NCBI RefSeq assembly: GCF_039555335.1
Contig: NC_092628.1
Location: forward strand, 37,160,965 to 37,224,964
From: Amphiura filiformis
Taxonomy: Eukaryota > Echinodermata > Ophiuroidea > Amphilepidida > Amphiuridae
Direction of reading: 5' to 3'
DNA length: 64,000 nucleotides
Shown here one piece after another: positions 22,534 to 35,100 of this stretch. Under the pieces are notes generated by a model. That model did not search any database. It saw only the letters and a list, made by a program, of their open reading frames with translations, and had not been told where the DNA came from. The number at the start of each line of letters is the position of its first letter. Position 1 is the first letter of the stretch. A program made the position numbers and the translations under genes.

Positions 22534-22913
22534 AATGTGTATACAATTTTGTTTGCATTTTTATTTAAAGCCATATTTGTAAAATTTTATGAAATTTGTA
22601 AAAATGCATAATTTGTAATGTTTACACTGTGTTGGTCAGATCAAAATGTAATTTTGACATAATGTCGCATTTATATTCAAACTAATCAGACATTTAATTC
22701 CCCATAGAACTCCATGTTGTAGGTGACAGCCAAAATAGCCAGCAGGGTTTCTTTAACTTTATCTTGTTATTTCGCTTAAAATGGACAGACCCCATTTCTG
22801 ACAGTTATTTCTAATACTATTTCCACATTTTGTGTAAAGAATAATAAAATTAAAATTTGATGTACTAGTAGTTTGTACAATGTACATTTATGGCTTTAAA
22901 TCAAATTACATAC

Positions 22914-22999
22914 CAGGTTAATTATATTCCATCCATGATGTACTATTGTTCGTTCATTCTCCTTATCATCATAATCCAGGTTACCGTCACCGTCACGAC
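22914..22999 (-). CDS. Candidate internal exon of unidentified minus-strand gene
   Basis: 86 bases between an acceptor (TTTCACAAACTAG) and a donor (GTATGT). It has two leading bases, then 28 codons reading RDGDGNLDYDDKENERTIV and HHGWNIINL. The segment DGDGNLDYDD resembles a calcium-binding acidic loop as seen in EF-hand or FG-GAP domains, but one short exon cannot decide between these. It ends in phase 0, so it cannot join directly to the exon at 17488; at least one exon between is unseen, or it belongs to another gene. Confidence 0.4.
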
Positions 23000-23144
23000 C
23001 TAGTTTGTGAAATAAAAAAGTGAAACACGAGTGTGTTATTGTGGTTATTAATTATTATTTTTTTAGCATATTGCAGCCCAGTGGCGGATTTAAGGATAAG
23101 GACCCTGTCAACAAAATAGCCCACAGGCCCTATAGTAAGGAGTT

Positions 23145-23636
23145 TAAATCAGTGGCGTTCGTGTTGCTCTTGTCGGAATCTGAAAAACACTGCGCTCGTC
23201 CGAATCTGAAAAATACAGCGCCAGTCCGAAACTGAAAACCATATAGCGTTGTATCCCGACACTGAGAACCACAGGACTTACTAGTCCGAATATTTGAAAA
23301 CACTGCATAGTCCATAGCTAGTCCAAATATTTCCCATATTTAGACCAGCGCAGTGTTTTTCATATCCAGACCAGCGCAGTGGTTTTTTTTAGATTCAGAC
23401 TAGAGCAATGCCAATGGTTTTCAGTTTTGGACTGGTGCAGTATTTTTCTTGCCATCTTGTGCAGTATACACTTTTCATATTCAGACTAGCTGCATATTGA
23501 TCTAAATCTGTGCTATTCAGATTTGGGCTGGTGACATGATTTTCAGAATTTTAATAAAATACTGCACTAGTCTGAAAAACATTTGGACTAGCTACATGTT
23601 TTTTAGAATTAAATTTCGGACAGTGTCAGATGAGTG
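23145..23636. repeat. Degenerate short-unit array with inverted halves
   Basis: A ~25-35 bp unit like AGTCCGAATCTGAAAACACTGCG repeats about 14 times. The left part (23145-23330) runs mostly in one orientation and the right part (23340-23560) mostly as its complement (CGCAGTGTTTTTCATATTCAGAC). One further unit continues at 24804-24840 beyond the nested element. No coding content. Confidence 0.7.
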
Positions 23637-24803
23637 CAGGGCCAGAGCCAAAATTCCCGTTTGTGGCGGGACGGAATTTTGATAGACCTTTTAAATTGTA
23701 GCTCTGTGACTGTTTATTTTATGGATTCTTCATGTTCTTAATATAAACAAGTAAGTTACAGACTACATTCACACACAAGAAAAATATTTTAAAGAATCAA
23801 CATGTTGCCACCGTAACACAAATTCATCGATGTGGCGGGACGGAATGATAAACTTCATGTATTTGTGAACACAGTACATTTGTTGAATTTTTATCAAAAG
23901 TACTGGGATAAAACATTTGTTTCTAACATTGGTATTAACTTCAACTATCCTTCTTTTGTTATGGAAGGAATTATAAAATTCACGCCCCTCTTCTAGTACA
24001 CTCATTAATTTTTAAAAATCATGTCATTGTGGCGGGACGGAATGTGGCGGGACGGAATTTTGTCCACCATGTCAAAATCAAGAAAAAAAGCAATTGATTC
24101 ACTTTAAAACTGACAAAATTGTCTTTTCTTTCACTTCCAATGAAAAATTATTCCAAAATATAAACTGAGAAAGAAAATTTTCACCCCTTCCTGTACTAAA
24201 AAAAATCATCTCAAAATGTGGCAGGGCCATGTTTTACACCACAGACCCTGAAAATAGCCTTATTGCTGGCATCCTACCACAAAAGGCCTGAAAAAGAAGA
24301 AGTTAAAATGAGTCTAGCAAAGTTGATGAATTCAATTTTTGTGTACTCAGGAATGTTTAATACCATAAAAGTTGATATTTTGGAAAGTTTTGACTAAATT
24401 TTTTTTTTTAGGTCCTTCCGAAACGTAAAAAATCACCTCAAAATGTGGCGGGACGAATTTTACACATATTTTAATTTATTTCTTTATTTTTGCAAAGTCC
24501 ACTGACATTTTTTTTAGTGCTTAAATTGTCTATACAGAAGACCTTTATAATACCATAAGCAAAAAAATCCTATCTTTTTTAAATATGTAGTAACATCAAA
24601 TTACGCAATTCCGTCCCGCCACACCAAGAGGGCGCTACATGTGTATTTAATTGCTTGCAGTCCGAAATTGACGGGCAAATTTTACTCTTTTTTTTCGATT
24701 CATAATCTTTGGTTAGTAGTCTATTAAACCAGAGGAGAAATTCACTCCTGTGACAATTTCTAAATTTTAGGTTGAGTGATGACCATATTTGGCTCTGGCC
24801 CTG
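23637..24803. mobile_element. Non-autonomous element with iterated GTGGCGGGACGGAAT motif, 1.17 kb
   Basis: The termini CAGGGCCAGAGCC and its complement (24791-24803) are inverted repeats. Flanks GAGTG and CAGTG agree at four of five positions, and the element splits the 23145 array. Inside, GTGGCGGGACGGAAT or a near copy occurs at 23663, 23832, 24029, 24043, 24218 and 24445. The complement ATTCCGTCCCGCCAC is at 24608. Spacing is about 170-230 bp. No transposase frame. Superfamily unassigned. Confidence 0.75.
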
Positions 24804-25011
24804 CAGTGATTTTCATATTCGGACTGACATACAGCATGTACAGTACAAGGGATTAGGCAGCCAGCCATATACATGTAGGGAGTGTTTTTATGTTTTACAC
24901 ACCCAAATTTGTAACCACCCAGTTTTAGCCCACACAAATTTTAAATTTACACAGTAGGCCTACCCAGTTTTTTTTATTTACACACCCAAACCTTCAAATC
25001 CTGCCTAAGAC

Positions 25012-25280
25012 CCTGATTCGTGTGGTCGGAATAGCGGTGTCGTGTGTGCCATTTTTCAGCCTGATGTGACAGTGATGTGAACGAGTTGTGGCATCTGTAT
25101 CTCACACGCATCCATGCGACGTCGCATGTCTTTCATGCTTTGAGCATGTGCATGTACGCCGCCAGCGCTTTAGAGCAAAAACTAGCGACTTGAAGCTGCA
25201 CCCAATGAAATACGCACTGACGTCACTGCTACATCAGGGTGAAAAATGGTATAGCGGCACGTCTGACCACGCATGAACAC
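25012..25280. mobile_element. Imperfect foldback element, ~270 bp
   Basis: Left GTGTGGTCGGAATAGC, GCCATTTTTCAGCCTGATGT and CAGTGATGTGA pair as complements with the right end (GACGTCACTGCTACATCAGGG, AAAATGGTATAGCG, GACCACGC). The frame at 25088-25276 is a shadow. Confidence 0.55.
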
Positions 25281-25440
25281 CCTGTACTTAAATTTTCGTC
25301 AAATTTACATTATACATATGCCTGCCTACCAGTACTACATTTTGTAAGCATATGCTATAGAAAAAATTATTTAATTCGTGTACATCGTGGAACATACTCA
25401 TTGCGTGGCTATGCGTAGTATATAAGCTGTTGTACACAGA

Positions 25441-25656
25441 TATACTCTGATCAGCTCTTAATAGGCGGGGACTCATAACATCGTGGATTGATATAGAACG
25501 GCGTACACACAGCTGGGCGCAGCAGTTATGCGATCTGCGCTTTGCGTGAAGACGCGTGCTTTTGTGAATTTACGTGTGCGTAAGTTGGAACTTTATTGAC
25601 TCGCGCAGTAACAAAAACCGAATAATTCCCGCCTATTAAGAGCTGATCATAGTATA
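25441..25656. mobile_element. MITE-like element, 216 bp
   Basis: TATACTCTGATCAGCTCTTA and AATAGGCGGG at the left are inverted at 25627-25656 (CCCGCCTATTAAGAGCTGAT). The interior is GC-richer than its surroundings. No reading frame is supported. Confidence 0.75.
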
Positions 25657-25760
25657 ACCTCGCTTACTATGGACGCGTACTCGCGTAGAGTAGCACTGTA
25701 CACTCGTGTATTATTTTAGCATGATTAGTTGTGAGTAACAATCGTAGTTGAATGTACACA

Positions 25761-25972
25761 AATAGAGGCCACGCCGTCAGCCTTTCGCCATCTTGTGGGT
25801 ACAAATGATCTGTGTGTTCATGCGCCGGACACTACGCAGGACGCAGCTTGCCACGCAGCTGTTATCACGCAACAACGCAGTGATTTTGCTGTTTACGCAT
25901 GGAGATCGAACGACCATCGCAGCGTGTACCCACAAGATGGCGGCATATGACGTCACGCTGACGGCCTCTATT
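25761..25972. mobile_element. MITE-like element, 212 bp
   Basis: AATAGAGGCC and GCCATCTTGTGGGTAC at the left are matched as complements at the right (GTACCCACAAGATGGC and GGCCTCTATT). TGACGTCA-type and CGCAGC words are within. A relic of the same end may lie at 484-512. Confidence 0.75.
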
Positions 25973-26262
25973 AAATAATTTTTCTATAAGATCAAATTCA
26001 AACCCATGCCGACATGGCATGGGCGCGAATGTCACAAATGTTAAACTCCAGAGTCTATGCATAACTACTGCTATCAACGACTGTATGACATTGACCTGTT
26101 GGTTTACTAGTCTCAGCATACATTGACAAGCATTAGCATGCAAGTGAAAAATGTAACCATGCATGCATGGCATGGGGATGATTGAATGATGGGTATACGG
26201 CCGTCAGTAACAGTAGATTTCCTGTCCAAATATGAGCTAAAATCCGGGCTAAACTTACTTAC

Positions 26263-26560
26263 CCGTCAGTGACAGGAGAAGTAGCTGATGAAATCAATCA
26301 GAGATCCCGGTCAGAGAACTATACAGACATGACATCCATGACACGGTTGTTGCCATTGCAGACATTGCAGTACAACCTCTCAACCCACACTGCAGTGCAC
26401 TGCCCAATGCGAAAATTGCGTGTAAAATGTACACCGATTTGGAGACGGGAGTTTCTTGTCCAAAATCAATTAAAATCGAAGAGCTGCGTGTGCCCAATAT
26501 AATCCAAGTGGTAAAAGTCCGCAAATGTTCACGGGTGACAAAGTACCAAGTCATAAACAT
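26263..26560 (-). other. Candidate 5' exon of the minus-strand gene
   Basis: On the minus strand a strong donor (CTGACGG then GTAAGTAAG) lies at 26262. Upstream of it is a stretch with an ATG at 26560 opening an 88-codon frame that stops at 26294, before the donor. If it is an exon, it is mainly 5' untranslated. The promoter-like motifs just to its right (26656-26722) support a transcript start here. Without transcript data this is only a suggestion. Confidence 0.25.
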
Positions 26561-26579
26561 CAGCTGATGTTGAGATATT

Positions 26580-26730
26580 TTGGATGAAAACCCGGAAATT
26601 TCAATGTAAGCGGTGAAAATTGGTCGCCATTAATTTTTGATCGGACGAACAAAAATGACGTCATAAGATTTCATCAAATTGCATGTACAATGTACGGCAT
26701 ATTGTACATGTTGCGCATGCGCATTAACAG
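26580..26730. promoter_or_regulatory. Promoter-like cluster (CRE and NRF1-type sites)
   Basis: A full CRE palindrome TGACGTCA is at 26656-26663 and an NRF1-type palindrome TGCGCATGCGCA at 26711-26722. A GTCGCCATTAA word near 26621 is YY1-like. Such clusters are typical of CpG-type promoters of housekeeping genes. It could serve the candidate minus-strand exon to its left. Confidence 0.3.
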
Positions 26731-26999
26731 ATATTGACTGATTATCATAATTTGTGGAACTCATTATCATAATTTGTGGAACTTTATTCGAAAATGCGGT
26801 TACGCACTCGTACTATTCTTCAGTACGCACGTTAGACATCTGATTGTATTTAATATCGATGCTGTACATGCACAACACATGTACATTTACATGTGCACAA
26901 TTCAAAAATTCCACCCACAATTTGTGGTCCAGGACCACAACGCTATTAGTGTCTAACGAGAAATGTCTTTAAAAAGACAACGCCATGGATGAAGCTCAT

Positions 27000-27720
27000 A
27001 TTTCAGAGAAAGGGCAAAGAAAAGGAGCAAGGAGCCCCTTTTCCATATAAATTCAACCCCGGGGGGGGGGTCTTCAAAAAATTTTATACGGGGTGTGTCA
27101 CGCAGACTCTCTGATGCTGACTTTCTCTATACCTACCGGTACTTTTTGCTGTTAGTTGCTACCAATTTTCAAGAAAATGCACCCAAAAATCACTCAAATT
27201 TGCCATAATTGGGCGCTTTAAGTGCAATTTTTCCAAAATGCGCCCAATTGGGCGCATTGGTCTCCGCTGCCAAACCCACCCATCGATACACCAAAAGGCG
27301 CTGAAAAGGTAGGCCTACCCCAAAACCGTGGCACATCCCCGTATACCTTCAACCAGGAAGAACCCCTCCGGGAATTCAACCCGATCATGGGCCAAAATAG
27401 TGTAAAGTACAAAATGTTTGCACGCTGTGTGCGCACATTGTCACAATAAAGGGATTTTCATCCCATCATGGGCAAAATACACAATTTTTGCACGCGTTTT
27501 GTCCCAATAAAGCCTTTTTTTTGGAAGCTCAAATACATGTACCATGTGTACAGTCTCTCTAAAAAAACAAACCGGTATTATGTATTTGCAACTGCAATTT
27601 TCTTTTTTCGTCTGTGCCCCCGAAATTTTATTCACCCCCGACCAAGAAAACTGGAATACGCCCCTGTATTTTGGGCTAAAATAGGCTTGTTTTTGCGCGC
27701 TTCGCCGCAACAAAAAGTCT
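27000..27720. repeat. Dispersed C-rich repeat region
   Basis: Includes CCCCGGGGGGGGGG at 27058-27070, repeated TTGGGCGC words (27208-27262), and paired phrases AAATACACAATTTTTGCACGC and AAGTACAAAATGTTTGCACGC. The frames on both strands are shadows. No gene. Confidence 0.45.
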
Positions 27721-27724
27721 TAGT

Positions 27725-27960
27725 TATCACAGGCGTAGATCCCGGGGGGATGGCCCATACAATCATCCCCCCAATGTTGACGCCTGTATGTGTGTTTCTG
27801 ACCAAATTAAGCTCATATTATTTGGCCATTTTAACCCCCAAAGTACAAATTTTTCCGCGCTTCTCGCGTATTTAATCCACGTTTGCATGAATTTCATTCG
27901 TTTTATCTTCCAAATGGCAAAAATTTTAGTCAGAATCTTACAGAATATACTCAGTCAGCC
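27725..27960 (+). repeat. Dispersed repeat, partner of 3530-3745
   Basis: GTAGATCCCGGGGGGATGGC, CATACAATCATCCCCCCAATG and TTGGCCATTTTAACCCCCAAA match the complement of 3530-3745. No coding content. Confidence 0.65.
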
Positions 27961-27961
27961 A

Positions 27962-29138
27962 CCTGGACAACCGATTCTTTAGAAATGCTTAGTCGCGCTA
28001 AAAGTCGATCGATACATGTTAAAATCAGCACAATTCAGAGATACACCTTTTTGCTATGAAATTAATTTTCTCGGTCAAATATAAAGCAATAATTTTTTTT
28101 CTTCAGTAATGTCAGTTAAAAACTTGGTGCTTGGATATACATTTTTTAAAAATCCTGGTGTTAAAATTAAGCATCAAATTGTGTCTTTTAGTGTGATATT
28201 TTTGATTTTTATAGGCCTTGAATTCGCCCGCGAGCTTTTTACGGAATTCATGTTTTAGCGTCTCAAACTAATATAGTTTGCTAAAGAAAGATATTTCCCA
28301 CCCCTGTAAGGCACATCGTGTGGTCTATATGTTATAGTTTTGTCAGAATTTCCGTTTTGTTTTACCCTTTTTCCCTTCATGCTCCGAAAATGTCAAATTC
28401 AGTACTTTTATCTCGAGAGCAACCAGCAGAAATAGTCGATATTTCCTTTGTTGTTTATCCAGGTCAATTTTCTATTGAAAGCAAATTGCCCGACCAGCGA
28501 TTTGGTAGCCCAAATCCCCAATTGAGTATTCTGGTTAAACATGATCAGTAGGAGCGCTATAGGCCTGGGAATTTCTTTGCTATATTGAAGTTCTAGCAAC
28601 ACTGTAGCCATGCCGGTATTCCACCCAGGGATATCGATCCACAATGCTAGTATTAGCCTTAGATTTCACGCGTTGATTTTGAAAAATGGTCAGCCGGCAG
28701 TAAAAATGGTGAAATGAAAACGCAAATTCTGACAAAACTATGATATATCGCTCACGGTGATGTGCGTTAGAAAGTTGGGAAAAATCCTTCATTAGCGAAC
28801 TATCTTACTTTGAAAAGCTAAAAAAAAAAAAAAAAAAAAGGCTCGCGGGCAGAGTTTAAGCCTATCAAAATCGAAAATCTTACACTAAATGACTAAATTT
28901 CACGCCTAAGTTTAACACTAGAATTTGAAAAAAAAATACAGTATCAAGCACTACAATTTTTCCTGACATTTACTGAAAAAATGAAAATGATTGCTTTTCA
29001 TTTGGCCGAGAAAATTAATTTTACATCGAAAAGGTGTAACTAAAAATTTAGCTCATTTCAACACCAAATTCGATCGTTTGTATTGCCTCATTAAATGACT
29101 GAGTGAGCCTTGCATAACAAAAGAATCGGTTGTCCAGG
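27962..29138. mobile_element. Large foldback element, 1.18 kb
   Basis: The ends CCTGGACAACCGATTCTTT and its complement pair. Pairing continues through AAATTAATTTTCTCGG (28060 against 29010), the CGCCCGCGAGC region (28226 against 28845) and ATAGTTTTGTCAGAATTT (28332 against 28725). The loop is near 28420-28650. An A run of 20 lies at 28820-28839. No transposase frame and no clear target duplication. Confidence 0.75.
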
Positions 29139-31780
29139 ATGCTAACTGTACTAGGCCTGCAGCAATTTCAACTCAACAAAACCCAAACAAGACCTAATCG
29201 GTCTTATATTGATCTTTCAAATACTGATTTTGTGCTGAAATGCGCGCGAAGCGCACGTACTGAATTTTGACTTCATCGCTATAATAGGAGGGGGCGCAGA
29301 ATCGATGCTGGAACTTGGTCAATTCGGCGCCCCCTAAGGGTCAGTGGCGCTGAGTTGAGACGAATAGGTATAGGCCCTACCGCGTATTCGTCTCAGGCGC
29401 CCAGGCCGTGTGCCCCCTCTTCCCCCACCTCTACGCCACTGCTACAGTTCGGTCACAAAGTTCTGATCTATTATTGTGTGAGCCTGCTTCCTAGATCTTC
29501 AGGTGGGGTGTTTTGGGAAGCTTTATACCAGAGATAAAGGTCATCAAAGGGTCAAAACATCATGCAGTTATTGTTAACTACATGTATGCACACAACACAG
29601 GGGCACTCACAATAGGCAATTGAACCCTATACTGGTAGCGCTGTGTTGTAGCCGTTGGGGATGAACTAGTTAGTATCATATATCAAAAAGTATAAAAGCT
29701 ATGATTTTAGTACTTGCTCTATGTTTCAATTACTTATTCTTTTCCAAATATCTGAATCTTCAACCCGGTACAAGCTTTAATAACGGGGGAACATACATTT
29801 TTATTAAAAAGAAATCCTATACCATCTATCCAAACTCGCCGCGTTATTCCAATGCACATTTTGCTTCACCGGGCAGCCATTTTTGGTCGTATTTGGAAGA
29901 TTGGTGTCATAAAACCGTCATAGGTACAAATTTAGTACTTTCTGTCAATCAATTATGGCTTATTCTCTACATGTCAATCTTTAAATAATTGGCATAGTCC
30001 TTATAATAACGGTAGTCCGCCTTGATGAGTAAATGACAGCAAACAGCTGCAAACCAGTGAAAATATCACAAAACTCGGTCAGTGGAGCTCCGCTCGTACA
30101 TGTCAATAGAGTCATTATCGATTGGATTAGTCGTCCGTAGCGGACAATTCGGTCGCTCATTGGATCAATATTATCAGGTGGTAATAAATTTGCATCGGAC
30201 AATAGATTACTATAGAATGGTTTAGTACTGCATCCGGTTTAATTTTCAATAAGCGGGTTTATGGCTGGAAAGGTCACGGTGAATTCGCTGTGGACGTAAG
30301 TGCACTATGATTCAAAGTTGCTATGCATGCAAATTGTGTTTAAAACCAATCCAATGTATAGTCACAAGGATTCAGAAAATGTACAGTTTGACCTATCTAA
30401 AGTATGACCGTTCTTGAGTTATAACCGAAAAGATCAAATACCACATTTTTGGCTCTATGGGGGTCAAAAACATCAAAGTGCCCGGATTTTGCTAAAAGGG
30501 GTGTAAAATTGTTCGTTTTTGATAAAACAATTCAAATAAGGATAGGATTGCACCATGGGATATTTAGTCAAATCCCATTGAGGCCTGTTGACAGCTGTTG
30601 ACCACGACCTATTTTGCTGTGTTACCTGTGTTTTTGTCCTTTTTTTTTTTTTAAAAACCCCCAAAAACAACAACAAAAAAGTCGGGGTCGGGCATAATTT
30701 TAGGGTCATTCGGATTACGATATTTTTAGGCCTAATGTATGACCTTCATTGTTATGACGCTTAATTGTGATTGCATCCACCAAGTCTCTCATTATTATTA
30801 ACTAGATTTCGCGGTTCTCGGGTTGGGTGGTTCTCGTGATAGAACTATCTCTAGGGTTTAAGTTTATCCTATTCAAATGTTACACCCCGGAAATAGTCAT
30901 GTTCTGCTGCAATAGGCCTCTGCACGTGTGCCGTATTGAAATATGTGTTATAATAGTCTATAGGCCTACTCAATTTACCTCGAATTTAACCTTAACCTGA
31001 ACTTCAAACATTTTTGCGCTTAGACTAGGCCTAATTCTGTAACTAACCAATCATGAACTGGATAATCTTTCACCGAGGTTCTAGAAACTAATTTGAAAGT
31101 TATAATCAAAATTTCAATTCTTTTTGAACACACCAAATTGATGGTTCAATGAGCTTTCCCAGTGGCGTTCGGGATTACCCCCAGATTGCGGGGTACATAA
31201 TCTAAGGCGGGGTAGGCCTAATTCCGAACGACGCCATTTTCTTTGTTTCATCATATCTTCTAACTAATTAAGGTGGACTGAGTTAATGAGAACGTGCTTA
31301 TATAAAGTATTACCCACTCTTAATATTGGTATGGTTAAGTTTATCTATACATTGTTTAAATGTGTAGTAATATGCTTAAATGAAAAGGTGTTCGGGATTA
31401 CCCCACTCTCCCCTACATCATTCATTGGCCTGGTGATGCATGTATGGTGCATGTAGGCCTATAGCTCCTCAGTGCACATAACTTCCTGTCCAGAGGATGT
31501 ATAAAGGCATTCCCATAACCCAATGGGGTTTCTGAAATTCTGACCTAGGTAGACCTATGTCTGGCTTATACACATGTGGCACAGTTGACCATACCTTGCA
31601 TTGGGATTGTGTGCAAATATCTGGTGTTTTCATCCTTTTATTTAACATTCAAAACATTGAGACTTATGAATAAAATTAATGCAGTGGGATATCAAGAATG
31701 TTTTCTATAAGAAAATCCAATTTAATTTGATAATTCTCAACTATTAGCTCGTTGGCTGCAATTTTAAAATTACCATTTTG
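29139..31780. other. No gene recognised; repeat fragments
   Basis: At 30330-30465 a piece related to the core of the 6981-7542 element. At 31160-31220 and 31385-31415 fragments with GTTCGGGATTACCCC and CACTCTCCCCTA share the terminal word of the 33021 element. The remaining sequence has no coding support on either strand. Confidence 0.4.
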
Positions 31781-32134
31781 GGGGGCTGTCATTTTCTTCG
31801 GAAGGGGGGGGGGGGGGCATGAATATACTGGGGGTCATAGCATTTTGAGACCAAAATTTTTTTTTGTAATAACCAAAATAGGGGGGGGGGTTATAGAATT
31901 ATTAAAGGCTGGTGACTCAAAATTTTTGGACGCTGCACGCAATTTAAACTTTTTTAACAAAATGTGCGCACAATCTTTAGTTATAGGCATTGTATGCAAG
32001 ATTCTTTACACTTACGGTCAAAATTTTTAACGCGTTTCGCGTACTCCGCTTAAAAATTTTGACTCTTCACGCCTTTAATTCTGCCGGAAGGGGGGTCAAA
32101 AATTGACCCCCTCCCCCCGCCGAAGACATCCCCT
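31781..32134. mobile_element. MITE-like element with G-rich ends, ~354 bp
   Basis: GGGGGCTGTCATTTTCTTCGG at the left and CCGAAGACATCCCCT at the right are inverted with a small gap. Long G runs (31806-31817 and 31880-31889) and C-rich sequence near the right end are present. The frame at 31752-32030 is a shadow. Confidence 0.55.
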
Positions 32135-32167
32135 TAGTGTGTGTGGTAATGGGGACTTTGCCTTTAA

Positions 32168-35100
32168 AGGGGCATTTCGTGATCCACAGCCTCATCCCCC
32201 CACTTTTCCCAAAAAAAGTTGAGATTTTTACACCACTGGATACCCCGGCTGGATACCTCCGGCTACATAATGTTTATACCAAATATTTCTTGCAGATTAA
32301 TTCGTTTAGCAAAAATATCGTTAAATTTGAATTTCGTTCTGGTGCACCAGAACGAAATTACAACACATTGTCTATGGAGCAGTGTAATACACATAAATCA
32401 TGCATAACTCGCAAACGGGTCAGTCCATATGAAATCAAGGAGGCCCCCCACCTGACCCCCTCAGATTTGCTTGATATTTTAGTCATATGTTGTACCTGTA
32501 AAAATATTAAAAACCTGAAAATTTGAGGTCTGTAGCTCTTACGGATTTTCTGTGGCAGCCATTTAAAGTTGGAGTAGGGGGGTCTAAATTTGGACTCAAA
32601 AGTTGCCATTTAAATAAATTTCATCTTTGGGAGTCTGTGCTTTCTTTACAAAGAGAGGGAGAGGTCTGAAACCTTGTATACACACTAACTGCATGCCCAA
32701 TTTGTCAAAAAGTAAAAAATAAAAAAATGTTTGTTGTCACTGATGCTAAATATAGGATAAATACAATACATATCCAAAAAATTGAGCTCACAATTCATTT
32801 ACATTTCGAACAGCGCCCTCACGAAGATGAAATTTATTGCAAATTCAACATTTTCAGGGGGCCCAAAGTCGATGTGGTCCACCTTCAAAATTTATAAAAC
32901 ATCACTTTTATATGACTACTAGTCTTAAATTACAACTTAGGTAAGTCCCAGTAATTGTCTAGGTTGACTTCATATAAAACGACAAGCCCAAAGTTGACCA
33001 TTTTCTTATGATTGCATGTAGGGGAGAGTGGGGTAAGTTGAGCCAAGGGGTAAGTTGAGCCACCCCCTCTAGAAAGAAAATTAAAAACTTGTCTTACTTT
33101 GCAGTTCCACTTATTTGTATATGACATAACAGAGGCTTCTCAAGTGTAATATGGAATCACTTGCTCATAGGGTAAGAAAGCTGCATTAGAAAGTTAATTT
33201 TTCGCACTTTTGTTGAACTTTTGGCAAAAACCAATTTTTTTCATGTTTCACGAAGAAAGAAAAAGGCTAAAATTATAACATTCTGGGTATTGAGGATGTG
33301 ATATATGAACACTATTTTAGGAAACTATTTACAAATGTAACAAGTTTTAGTCAGGCGGGAGGCTTGGTTGTTGACAAAAAGGGCCACATGGGGTAAGTTG
33401 AGCCACAGGCCATGGGGCAAGTTGAGCATAGGAAAAACCTGCAGAAATTTCCCCAATTTTTTTTTATAAAAGTAAAATCTTGTCAGAAATTACTTGTATG
33501 CAATATTTAGATCAAACTACTTCTATATCAAACTATTTTTCGAAATAAATACCTGAAAACAACAATTAAAAAAAAAAGGCCAAATTGAATTTCACAGCTA
33601 TGGCATATACTGTGCATTTCTATGGTGGCTCAACTTGCCTCAGACTGGCTCAACTTACCCCACCGTTGGGGTAAGTTGAGCCAATTTGCAAATGATTTTT
33701 GAAGTCTCACTGTGAGAAAGTGCAAAATATTGATTACAATTTTGTGGTATCATAACCAAGTAAACATACATATGTTTCATTTGTAACACTGCATTTGGGT
33801 CCTGCTTTATTTACTTGAGCGTAGGGAAAGTAAATGTAAAAAGTGGCTCAACTTACCCCACTCTCCCCTACTGCAAATGTGCCGAATTTGGAAGGCTTAA
33901 AAGTCAAATTGGCCACAATATTGAAAAAAAAAATGATTAGATGCGTAGTTATTGGCCCTATTTACTATTATTTCCATTTTATTTTTAATATACAGATTTT
34001 CTGTGGCAGCCATTATATTTAAAGTTGAAGTAGGGGAATCTAACTTTGGACCCAAAAGTTGCCCTTTGAATAAATTTCATCTTTGGGAGCCTGTACCTTC
34101 CTAATAAAAAGAGAGCGAGGTCTGAAATCTTGTATACACACTAATTGCATGCCCAATTTGTAAAAAAGTAAAACAAAACAAAAAACCAATTATTGCGCTT
34201 TGCGTCACGGGGTCATTAAATATGCAAGAAAAAATGTAATGTTTTATAAACTGACAAGTTTAGCCCCCCCTAAATTCACATTTTTTGTCAAATTAATTAC
34301 TTTTTGTTGTCACTGATGCTAAATATATAGGATAAATACAATGCATATCCAAAAAATTGAGCTCACAATTCATTTACATTTCGAACAGCGCCCTCACGAA
34401 GATGAAATTTATTGCAAATTCAACATTTTCAGGGGCCCAAAGTCGATGTGGTCCACCTTCAAAATTTATAAAACATCACTTTTATATGACTACTAGTCTT
34501 AAATTACAACTTACGTAAGTCCCAGTAATTGTCTAGGTTGACTTCATATAAAACGACAAGCCCAAAGTTGACCATTTTCTTATGATTGTATGTACTGCAA
34601 ATGTGCCGAATTCGGAAGGTTTAAAAGTCAAAATGGCCACAATATTGAAAATAAATGACTAGATGCGTAGTTATTGGCCCTATTTACTTTAATTTCCATT
34701 TTATTTTCAATATTGGGGCCAATTTGACTTTTAAGCCTTCCAAATTCGGCACATTTGCAGTAGGCCTACATGCAATCATAAGAAAATGGTCAACTTTGGG
34801 CTTGTCGTTTTATATGAAGTCAACCTAGACAATTACTGGGACTTACCTAAGTCATGTAAGTTGTAATTTAAGACTAGTAGTCATATAAAAGTGATGTTTT
34901 ATAAATTTTGAAGGTGGACCACATCGACTTTGGGCCCCCCCGGAAAATGTTGAATTTGCAATAAAGTTCAGCTTCGTGAGGGCTCTGTTCGAAATGTAAA
35001 TGAATTGTGAGCTCAATTTTTTGGATATGTATTGTATTTATCCTAGGCCTATATTTAGCATCAGTGACAACAAAAAGTAATTAATTTGACAAAAAATGTG

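Noticed and set aside
31781-31890. G runs as candidate quadruplex regulator
   Set aside because: They lie within a MITE-like repeat with G-rich ends and show no relation to a gene start.
33021-33868. Repeated GGGGTAAGTTGAGCC as splice donors or coding repeats
   Set aside because: The word occurs in both orientations inside a TIR-bounded non-coding element and has no adjoining open frames.
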